A DNA stretch of 5,475 bases, from the NCBI GenBank assembly GCA_015256455.1, contig JABZMB010000072.1, positions 1 through 5,475 on the forward strand, written 5' to 3'. Positions 1-5,350 of the stretch are shown piece after piece. The notes beneath the pieces were generated by a model. The model searched no databases and was not told the origin of the DNA. It saw nothing but the letters and a program-made list of their open reading frames with translations. A program made the position numbers and the translations under genes. This DNA comes from Solobacterium sp. GTDB taxonomy: Bacteria; Bacillota_I; Bacilli_A; Erysipelotrichales; Erysipelotrichaceae. Within the stretch, counting starts at the first letter, position 1, and the number at the start of each line of letters is the position of its first letter.

Positions 1-235
1 TCGGATCAAATGTAGAACCATATTCCACATTTAACTTTGATTCATCAATTGATAAGGTTATTCCTGTAGTCATTCTACGGAATGCGTCATAGACAAAAGA
101 TAATCCATATAACAAGACACTACCCACTGCCACAAACAACATCGCAGTAGCGATCAGCACTAATATTAACCGTTTAACGTCTAGTTTCCTCTTTTTCATA
201 CCAAGTATTGTAACACCTATCGTTTTATTTCGCAT
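1..235 (-). CDS. Partial membrane-anchored/exported protein, N-terminus only
   Basis: Only the first ~78 codons are present; the gene continues past the left edge. Reading from the ATG at 235, a basic stretch (MKKRKLDVKR, residues 13-22) is followed by a hydrophobic segment of about 25 residues (LILVLIATAMLFVAVGSVLL and on). This is a signal anchor or uncleaved signal peptide, so the rest should lie outside the cell. The last visible residues, ITLSIDESKLNVEYGSTFDP, resemble the opening strands of bacterial Ig-like repeats of surface proteins; this is a weak resemblance. An in-frame ATG at 199 would put the basic stretch at the very N-terminus, as is usual for exported proteins, but it has no purine-rich site at normal distance. 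The 235 start has GAGAAG about 11 nt upstream, and the frame is closed by a TGA just upstream. The gene lies just beyond the terminator of the upstream operon, so it probably has its own promoter. Function unknown. Confidence 0.7.
   Translation of the reverse strand, partial: MRNKTIGVTILGMKKRKLDVKRLILVLIATAMLFVAVGSVLLYGLSFVYDAFRRMTTGITLSIDESKLNVEYGSTFDP
207..215 (-). promoter_or_regulatory. Possible extended -10 element (TGTTACAAT)
   Basis: The minus strand reads TG-T-TACAAT, an extended -10 with five of six matches to TATAAT. No good -35 is seen at 16-18 nt. If used, transcription would begin at about 200, giving an almost leaderless message from the ATG at 199 rather than one including the ATG at 235. 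This is weak evidence from sequence alone; chance matches are common in AT-rich DNA. Confidence 0.2.
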
Positions 236-264
236 CGTCAGCGATTCTTCTCACATTTTTTCAC

Positions 265-287
265 AAAAAAACCAAGAATATTCTTGG
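265..287 (-). terminator. Intrinsic terminator of the marR-nrdG / nrdD-like / redoxin operon
   Basis: On the minus strand a perfect 16-nt palindrome, CCAAGAATATTCTTGG, is followed immediately by seven T residues. In RNA it would fold as a 6-bp stem with an ATAT loop followed by a U-tract. It begins 8 nt after the redoxin stop codon. It separates this operon from the exported-protein gene at the left edge. Confidence 0.85.
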
Positions 288-295
288 CCTTTATA

Positions 296-535
296 CTACT
301 TGTCATATTTATCAACAAACTTCTGAATTGCCTCAAAGCCGATGAGTTGTTCAATTTCATCCTCGTGATGGACTAACATCGTTGGTGCTATCATAATACC
401 TAGATTTCTACAAAGTTTCATATTCTTCTCTGCTTCTAAAACCTCATACGCAAATTTTCTTTGCAACATGTATTCTTTGATGAGTTTGCACTTTGGACAA
501 TTTTTTGTCGTGATTAACTGCGGAAGTTTACTCAT
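296..535 (-). CDS. Glutaredoxin/NrdH-like thioredoxin-fold protein (CPKC)
   Basis: A 79-residue protein of the size and pattern of small glutaredoxins and NrdH redoxins. A first beta strand (LITT) leads to the redox motif Cys13-Pro-Lys-Cys16 at the start of helix 1. The cis-proline loop is Ala50-Pro51-Thr52, and Gly66-Phe67 precedes the last helix, as in glutaredoxin folds. An extra cysteine is at position 42. It should be a cytosolic dithiol donor or disulfide reductase. Its ATG overlaps the TGA of the nrdD-like gene (ATGA). The nearest purine-rich site, GAGG, is 13 nt away, too far for normal initiation, so translation is probably coupled to nrdD. Known family context: some class III ribonucleotide reductases take electrons from a redoxin rather than formate, and their genes can sit beside one. 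Here the partner reductase appears to lack its radical residues, so the actual substrate is uncertain. The CPKC motif differs from the CxQC typical of class Ib NrdH. Confidence 0.88.
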   Translation of the reverse strand: MSKLPQLITTKNCPKCKLIKEYMLQRKFAYEVLEAEKNMKLCRNLGIMIAPTMLVHHEDEIEQLIGFEAIQKFVDKYDK

Positions 536-2472
536 CTTTCGTTAACAGCCTCTTGATAGAGATATCCTTCCATTGGATAATCACGATTGCATGTATTCAG
601 CGTGATATATGGAATTGTATAGTTTTCCATAATACGTTCTAAAAGTATCGCAATTCCTTTTGCGTCATACTCATTTTTCGCAAGGCGTACATTGAAGATA
701 GTTCCACCAGTATAGATTTCTTGCATACGATTCTGTATATCTAAGCGAGTAAATAGATCTACATTTCCATCAATCGGTAACTCTGTACTACCTGTATAGT
801 ACGGTGTATCACCCTGCATCGCAATCATCATATCAGGATATTCTTTTTGATCCTTTTGCGCAAAGCGATGAGAGATATCTCCAGCAGCCACAGCTTCAAT
901 ACTGAAGAGTTCATGGTGGTCTGCTTGATATTCCTTTAGGCGCTTACGCACATGCATGAGTACATCTTCCGCAAAGTTTTGCGCTTGTTCTGTATCTAAT
1001 CCTTTTTGAATCCACTTTGCATTCATGCATGCTTCATTCATTCCTACAATTCCAATTGAAGAGAAATGATTATCAAAGCTACCAAGATAATGTTTTGTAT
1101 AAGGATACAATCCTGCCTCTAAAAGACTCGCAAGTACTTGACGCTTTGTACTCAAAGAGCGAGCAGAGATATCTAATACCTTATCTAAATGTTTGAGAAA
1201 GTCTTCTTCATCTTTTGCAAGATAGGCAAGTCTAGCCATATTGATAGATACAGTCCCTATCGTTCCTGTATTCTCTCCATACGCAAATAACCCACCTGTC
1301 TTCTTAAATAGCTTCTTTGCGTTAAAATGAGTGCCACTAAAAATGCTACGTGCATTCTTTTGCTTTAAGTCACCGTTAATGAAATTTGCAAAATATGGAA
1401 GCCCTGTCTTAACAGTTACATCTAATAATAGCTTAGCATTCTCATCATTCCAATCAAACTTCTTCGTAATCGCATATGTTGGAATTGGGAAATTTAATGT
1501 GTTTCCTTCCGCATCACCTTCTAAAATAACTTCAAGGAAAGCACGGTTAATGAGTGCCATTTCATCCTGACAATCACCATATGTAAAATCTTGTTCAACA
1601 CCACCAACAATTGCTGGACGCTTTGCAAGATCTTCAGGAACTGTCCAGTCAAAGCAGATATTTGAAAACGGAGAAATTGTTCCCCAGCGGGATGGTGTAT
1701 TTAAACCATAAATCAATGTCTGCATGTTTTGCTTCACTTCATCAAATGATAAATGATCCATGCGTACAAATGGAGCTAAATACGTATCAAAGGATGAGAA
1801 GGATTGCGCCCCTGCCCATTCATTTTGCATAATCCCAAAAAAGTTTACAATCTGATTACAAATTGTAATGAGATGTTTTGCAGGAGCGGAAGAAGTCTGC
1901 TTCGCTACTCCACCTAAACCTTGTTGGATTAACTCTTTTAAAGACCACCCTGCATTACAACCTGTTAACATATTCAAATCATGAATATGAATATCCCCAT
2001 CACGATGTGCATTGGCTACTTCTTCATCATACACTTCACTCAACCAATAATTGGTGGTGATGGAGGCAGAGTTTGATAGAATCAAACCACCAACAGAGTA
2101 AGTTGCATTCCCTTTGTTGTGTTGATTTCCAGTGTTAATATAATTGTCTACAACAGAATGATAGTCAAATGTAGTGCTTGTAATATTGCGTACATTCTCA
2201 CGCTGTTTACGATAGAGAATATATGCCTTAGATACATCCGCATATCCAGATTCACTCAGGACTTTTTCTGCACTATCTTGGATCTTTTCTACATCAATTA
2301 AACTATTCTGAATTTTAGGTTCAAAATCACTTGTAATACGAAGTGCGATTAAATCAATGACGCTATCAGTGTATTCACGATCACATGCATCAAACGCTTT
2401 ACGAATCGCACTTGCGACCTTCTTGATGTTAAAAGCTGCAGTACTGCCATCTCTTTTCTTTACACGATACAT
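532..2472 (-). CDS. nrdD: NrdD-family (class III ribonucleotide reductase-like) protein lacking the thiyl Cys motif and glycyl-radical domain
   Basis: A 646-residue homologue of the T. maritima-type anaerobic ribonucleoside-triphosphate reductase. Residues 1-95 form an ATP cone (YRVKKRDGS, then SKAYILYRKQRE). The barrel core follows with family landmarks: DGDIHIHD (158-165), GCNAGWSL (171-178), GAQSFSSFDT (221-230), LNFPIPTY (326-333), GTIGTVSIN (403-411), NHFSSIGIVGMNEACMN (468-484), PYYTGSTELP (557-566) and YTGGT (587-591). Two essential elements are missing. The loop usually reading RSMCCRL, which holds the radical cysteine, is RSIFSGT (375-381). The chain also ends about 20 residues after PYITLNT, at MEGYLYQEAVNER, so the zinc domain is cut short and the glycyl-radical RVxGY loop is absent. 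ATG at 2472 is chosen because AAGGAGG lies exactly 8 nt upstream; the GTG one codon earlier has only 5 nt. The reading frame is clean. Family membership is secure; activity as a ribonucleotide reductase is doubtful. Confidence 0.93.
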   Translation of the reverse strand: MYRVKKRDGSTAAFNIKKVASAIRKAFDACDREYTDSVIDLIALRITSDFEPKIQNSLIDVEKIQDSAEKVLSESGYADVSKAYILYRKQRENVRNITSTTFDYHSVVDNYINTGNQHNKGNATYSVGGLILSNSASITTNYWLSEVYDEEVANAHRDGDIHIHDLNMLTGCNAGWSLKELIQQGLGGVAKQTSSAPAKHLITICNQIVNFFGIMQNEWAGAQSFSSFDTYLAPFVRMDHLSFDEVKQNMQTLIYGLNTPSRWGTISPFSNICFDWTVPEDLAKRPAIVGGVEQDFTYGDCQDEMALINRAFLEVILEGDAEGNTLNFPIPTYAITKKFDWNDENAKLLLDVTVKTGLPYFANFINGDLKQKNARSIFSGTHFNAKKLFKKTGGLFAYGENTGTIGTVSINMARLAYLAKDEEDFLKHLDKVLDISARSLSTKRQVLASLLEAGLYPYTKHYLGSFDNHFSSIGIVGMNEACMNAKWIQKGLDTEQAQNFAEDVLMHVRKRLKEYQADHHELFSIEAVAAGDISHRFAQKDQKEYPDMMIAMQGDTPYYTGSTELPIDGNVDLFTRLDIQNRMQEIYTGGTIFNVRLAKNEYDAKGIAILLERIMENYTIPYITLNTCNRDYPMEGYLYQEAVNER

Positions 2473-2475
2473 CAC

Positions 2476-3627
2476 TTACACCTCCTTCGCTAGTCTTAAT
2501 TCTACAGTCTTCACATATGGTTCAACTTCTTTCATCATTTCTTCCATCTCTTCTGCAGTATATGCATGCAGGTCAGGTTGAATCACTGTATCTGAAGACA
2601 CAAATTGTTGTAATACATAATGCGCATCACTGCCAATAAACTTGGCAATCTTTATCAAATCCTCAACCGTATGAAATTCTTTGACAACGGTTGTCTTAAA
2701 TTCATGTTCAACTTTATATTCTTGCAGTAAGCGTACACTTTCTGTAATCGGATGCTTGTATTCTACATCTGATTTTAGTCCGCAGGTTAATGGATATTTC
2801 TCTGCACTATTCTTCATATCAAGTGACACAAAATCCAACAAGCCTTCTTCTAATAAAATCCCTAGTTTCTCGTTGTTTGTGCCATTGGTATCTAGCTTTA
2901 CTGCGTAGCCAAGTTCTTTAATCTGACGAATAAATGGAATGAGTTCCTCTTGTAATAAAGGCTCTCCACCGCTAATCACCACACCATCCAATAAACCACT
3001 ACGTTGGTTGAGGTATGCAAGAATTTCCTCTGGTGCGATATAGCGATATTTCTCTGGAATAAACACAAGATCTTTCTGATTACAGAACGGACACTTCATA
3101 TTACATCCTGCTGTGTAGATTGTCGCTGCGACTTTTCCTGGGTAATCTGTAATTGTTGTCTTTTGTAGAGCACCAATTTTTAGTGTATGGAATGCAGTTG
3201 ACTCACTCGTTAAAATATGACGAGAGTTTTCACAGGCAACGTTTAGCATCTCTTCAAACTGGTCGAAATCAACACCACTAGCTAGTGCCCCACGACATTG
3301 GTTTCGGAAATCATATACGGCCGTCATCATTGCGGAGGCTTTATCTGTCGTATGTAAATGCTTCATACGATGGTCTTTTTCATCTTGTACTGCACTTACA
3401 TATCCCTGCTCAATCAGACGTTGAATACTCTTTGTCGTGGTACCCTTATCCACCTCACTGATACGTGTAACATCCTGCATTGTAATACCTTCATTCTCAT
3501 TGATAATCAATAAAAATGTTAATTGGCCGGAACCAATATCATATGGCGCCAGCATCTTATCAAAATATTTTTGTGTATTGCGAAACAATACCGATAAATT
3601 CAAAATAAAATTACTCGTATCACTCAT
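2476..3627 (-). CDS. nrdG: MarR-type winged helix fused to NrdG-type radical SAM activase
   Basis: A two-domain protein of 383 residues. Residues ~5-140 match the MarR family: dimer helices, then SGQLTFLLIINENEGIT (33-49), recognition helix VDKGTTTKSIQRL (59-71) and a wing with DEKDHR (82-87) at the usual D-R position. Residues ~148-383 match the NrdG2 type of anaerobic reductase activase. They start LKIGALQKTTITDYPGK, with the [4Fe-4S] motif Cys175-NMK-Cys179-PF-Cys182, SGGEP (219-223) for SAM binding, KLDTNGT (244-250) and LDMKN (269-273). Normal NrdG2 proteins are about 230 residues and lack the regulator domain. The family uses SAM and a reduced cluster to place a glycyl radical on NrdD. 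The gene is first in the operon; its stop overlaps the ribosome site of nrdD. SD AAGGAG lies 12 nt upstream of ATG, rather far, but no nearer in-frame start exists. Inference: one protein may both sense Fe-S/SAM or redox state and regulate its own operon. Confidence 0.93.
   Translation of the reverse strand: MSDTSNFILNLSVLFRNTQKYFDKMLAPYDIGSGQLTFLLIINENEGITMQDVTRISEVDKGTTTKSIQRLIEQGYVSAVQDEKDHRMKHLHTTDKASAMMTAVYDFRNQCRGALASGVDFDQFEEMLNVACENSRHILTSESTAFHTLKIGALQKTTITDYPGKVAATIYTAGCNMKCPFCNQKDLVFIPEKYRYIAPEEILAYLNQRSGLLDGVVISGGEPLLQEELIPFIRQIKELGYAVKLDTNGTNNEKLGILLEEGLLDFVSLDMKNSAEKYPLTCGLKSDVEYKHPITESVRLLQEYKVEHEFKTTVVKEFHTVEDLIKIAKFIGSDAHYVLQQFVSSDTVIQPDLHAYTAEEMEEMMKEVEPYVKTVELRLAKEV
2481..2487 (-). 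promoter_or_regulatory. Strong ribosome binding site that fixes the nrdD-like start
   Basis: The minus strand reads AAGGAGG, a full anti-SD match, inside the last codons of the upstream marR-nrdG gene. It is 8 nt from the ATG at 2472 and only 5 nt from the GTG at 2475. The ATG is therefore the likely start, and the two genes are probably translated from one mRNA. Confidence 0.8.
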
Positions 3628-3635
3628 TCCTGATT

Positions 3636-3645
3636 GGAGCTCCTT
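3636..3645 (-). promoter_or_regulatory. Ribosome binding site of marR-nrdG inside an 8-bp palindrome
   Basis: The SD AAGGAG (3640-3645) overlaps the perfect palindrome GGAGCTCC (3636-3643). The spacing to the ATG is 12 nt, longer than usual, with AGGA also lying directly against the ATG. The palindrome could be a regulator half-site pair or simply chance. Confidence 0.5.
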
Positions 3646-3654
3646 ATAGTTAGT

Positions 3655-3682
3655 ATTTTATCATATTATTCTCTATTCAAAA
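3655..3682 (-). promoter_or_regulatory. Probable promoter of the marR-nrdG / nrdD-like / redoxin operon
   Basis: On the minus strand TTTTGA (3677-3682) is followed, after 16 nt, by TAAAAT (3655-3660), preceded by TGA to form an extended -10 (TG-A-TAAAAT). Transcription would start near 3648, leaving a leader of about 20 nt that contains the SD. An alternative is TTGAAC, 18 nt, TAATAT slightly upstream. It lies just after the terminator of the GDPD gene, which fits an independent operon. No tandem NrdR boxes were recognised here. Confidence 0.5.
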
Positions 3683-3697
3683 CCTTGTTCAAATGAA

Positions 3698-3730
3698 AAG
3701 TTCCGAAACATTTACTGTTCTTCGGAACTT
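3698..3730 (-). terminator. Intrinsic terminator of the yaaA-GDPD operon, overlapping the stop codon
   Basis: On the minus strand AAGTTCCGAA and TTCGGAACTT form a perfect 10-bp stem with a 13-nt loop, followed by a short interrupted T run (TTCATTT) beyond the last stem base. The upstream arm lies inside the last codons of the GDPD gene, and the loop contains its TAA stop. The weak T run makes termination likely but possibly partial. Confidence 0.75.
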
Positions 3731-4575
3731 GATTCAACATTTGGTATAAAGTGTTCAAAAATAAAGTAATCAAAGTACTTACAATTATCTTCTAACTCCT
3801 GCTTGGAGCGGATTGTCCAAGCAATCGCTGGATTTTTAAATAAGCGATGACACAACATGCGTGAAAGGTTATAGCGGTTGTGGTGGTTATACGCAATAAA
3901 GTTTGGTCGTGTGATAAAGTTTGTTAAAAGATACTGCATAATCCTTGTCGCGATAAACATCTTTCCTTTTGCTTGTGGGTTTGGATGTTCCGCAAGTTGT
4001 CCACGAATAATCTCTGGACGATTCTTACGAAACCAGTTTACACAAGCTGGATGAAAAGACTCTACGCAATATAAACCATGATACTTCTGTAATAATAAAT
4101 CAGCCGTACTACATAGAGCATTTATATCCGTCGATGAATTTGAAACCTTCAGTTCAACGATCAAAGGAACTTTGCCATCTACTAACTTTAAAACATCTTC
4201 AAATAGAGGAACTTGTTCTTTACTTGTCAGTAAGTGGTATCTCTGCAATTCTTCTAGTGTGAGTTCTGTTAGTACTTTATTAACAACCACAGCTTTTTCA
4301 TCACGTAATAGTCTTCCTGTCTTCACATCGTGAAAGATAACAGGTATCCCATCTTTGGTTAATTGAACATCCAGTTCAATTCCATATCCATTCTCTACTG
4401 CTTTTAAAAAAGCAGCCATTGAATTTTCAGGGATATTGTTTTGTGCATCATGTAAACCTCGATGGGCATAGTAATGATGACGAAAACCCTCCCACTTTTC
4501 AGCTTTGAGGTTTTGAGGATGAATCATCCATAAATAGAGTAAGCAAATACCAATCAATATAACAATGACAATCAT
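3712..4575 (-). CDS. Membrane-anchored glycerophosphodiester phosphodiesterase (GDPD family)
   Basis: A 287-residue protein. Residues 1-18 are hydrophobic (IVIVILIGICLLYLWMI), probably a single N-terminal membrane anchor. The rest is a GDPD-type TIM barrel: YAHRG (36-40) with catalytic His38-Arg39, PENS (49-52), IELDVQLTKDGIPVIFHD (66-83) with metal ligands Glu67 and Asp69 and the second catalytic His82, VELKVS (140-145), ESFHP (172-176) and AWTIRS (252-257). All expected active-site residues are present. The family hydrolyses glycerophosphodiesters to glycerol-3-phosphate and an alcohol, using a divalent metal. Anchored Firmicute members may act on lipid head groups or teichoic-acid-type polymers; the substrate here is not shown. 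AGGAG lies 9 nt before the ATG, within the end of yaaA, which stops 6 nt upstream, so the two are probably cotranscribed. A hairpin terminator follows. Confidence 0.93.
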   Translation of the reverse strand: MIVIVILIGICLLYLWMIHPQNLKAEKWEGFRHHYYAHRGLHDAQNNIPENSMAAFLKAVENGYGIELDVQLTKDGIPVIFHDVKTGRLLRDEKAVVVNKVLTELTLEELQRYHLLTSKEQVPLFEDVLKLVDGKVPLIVELKVSNSSTDINALCSTADLLLQKYHGLYCVESFHPACVNWFRKNRPEIIRGQLAEHPNPQAKGKMFIATRIMQYLLTNFITRPNFIAYNHHNRYNLSRMLCHRLFKNPAIAWTIRSKQELEDNCKYFDYFIFEHFIPNVESSSEEQ

Positions 4576-4581
4576 TCTAGC

Positions 4582-5310
4582 TTACTCCTGACTCACGAAC
4601 ACAAAATGCGTATCGTCAGAGAGTTCTTCTGCGTAGCGATAATGTTCACTAAATTTCTTGATATCTTCTGGATCGGTGATGTGATTGTGTGCCATATACC
4701 AAATCATATCCCCACGTGCCATCTTTGCCTTAGTTGCCTTTGTGATAAGCTTTCCATTCTTAAATTCACCAAAGACAATATGAATCATTCGATCATTTTC
4801 TTGAAGAAAGTCTTTGATACAACGTGAATATTCTTCTGAGGCAAGATTGATAATCACAGTATCATTGATCTCACGATAGAGCGCATCATTCCAATAATCA
4901 TATAAGTTACTGCCATCCGGAAATACCGATAACATTTCCAAACGATATGGTGTAATACCATCCATTGGCTTTAGTACACCATAGAAACCAGAAAGAATAC
5001 GGAAGTGTTCTTGTAGATAGTCTAGCTCATCTTGACATAGAGAAGTCGCAGATAAATGCTGAAAGGCAAGACCACTATAACTGAATAATGCAGGTGAAAG
5101 ATTCTCATACAAGTTCATCGTTTCAATACGCTTGATATTTTCAGCCAAGATCTTATCATTACAACGATACATATGTTGTAGTTGTTCAGCACTCATACCA
5201 CGTAGTTTTTCTAGTAAAGTCGCTGTCTTTGAAAGAAAAACAGGTGTTGTCTTTGGGGCTAAATCTTCATCTTGAATCATCTTTTTTGTTGGTGAGAATA
5301 TTATTTTCAT
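4582..5310 (-). CDS. yaaA: Peroxide stress protein YaaA (DUF328 family)
   Basis: A full-length 242-residue YaaA/DUF328 protein. Family landmarks are the N-terminus MKIIFSPTKKM (SPAK in E. coli), PALFSYSGLAFQHL (73-86), RILSGFYGVLKPMDGITPYRLEM (103-125), NLYDYWND (135-142), VIINLASEEYS (152-162) and the C-terminal basic block ITKATKAKMARGDMIWYM. E. coli YaaA lowers intracellular unincorporated iron during hydrogen peroxide stress and is part of the OxyR response; the family binds DNA. The molecular activity here is inferred from homology. It is a cytosolic protein with no signal peptide. The start at 5310 preserves the conserved N-terminus. The SD AGGA is only 2 nt from the ATG, which is tight. 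It is the first gene of a two-gene unit with the GDPD gene, with no evident functional link beyond cotranscription. Confidence 0.95.
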   Translation of the reverse strand: MKIIFSPTKKMIQDEDLAPKTTPVFLSKTATLLEKLRGMSAEQLQHMYRCNDKILAENIKRIETMNLYENLSPALFSYSGLAFQHLSATSLCQDELDYLQEHFRILSGFYGVLKPMDGITPYRLEMLSVFPDGSNLYDYWNDALYREINDTVIINLASEEYSRCIKDFLQENDRMIHIVFGEFKNGKLITKATKAKMARGDMIWYMAHNHITDPEDIKKFSEHYRYAEELSDDTHFVFVSQE

Positions 5311-5315
5311 ATTCC

Positions 5316-5327
5316 TATTATATAATA
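5316..5327. promoter_or_regulatory. Palindromic AT box with TATAAT on both strands (candidate divergent promoter)
   Basis: TATTATATAATA is a perfect 12-bp palindrome in the 40-nt gap between yaaA and the divergent gene at 5351. It carries a consensus -10 on the plus strand (5321-5326) and on the minus strand (5317-5322). The plus-strand site would give a start near 5333 and an 18-nt leader with an SD, which fits. The minus-strand site would start transcription at about the yaaA ATG, giving a leaderless message unless another promoter is used. No good -35 was found for either. Confidence 0.4.
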
Positions 5328-5350
5328 AATGCAGAAATGGTGAGGGTTAC

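Noticed and set aside
296..560. Frameshift or sequencing error hiding the NrdD glycyl-radical domain
   Set aside because: All the DNA downstream of the NrdD stop is accounted for by a complete thioredoxin-fold gene and a terminator. No R-V-x-G-Y or zinc Cys pair appears in the other frames.
625..641. MEGYL near the NrdD C-terminus as a surviving glycyl-radical site
   Set aside because: It looks like R-V-x-G-Y-L only in the G-Y-L. A gapless alignment from PYITLNT places it on the VHGYI of the first zinc knuckle, well before the radical loop.
2473..2475. GTG at 2475 as the nrdD-like start
   Set aside because: The ATG one codon later is 8 nt from a perfect AAGGAGG and gives the usual family N-terminus (MYRVKKRDG).
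1331..2581. Several plus-strand open frames of 60-79 codons opposite the nrdD-like gene
   Set aside because: They lie antisense to a well-conserved gene, lack plausible ribosome sites and domain patterns, and are explained as antisense shadows of its codon use.
3628..3711. NrdR boxes upstream of the operon
   Set aside because: I saw no tandem ACA-AT-rich-TGT 16-mers with the expected spacing.
2681..4827. Plus-strand open frames opposite the activase and yaaA genes
   Set aside because: Same reason: they are antisense to clear homologues and their translations show no recognisable features.
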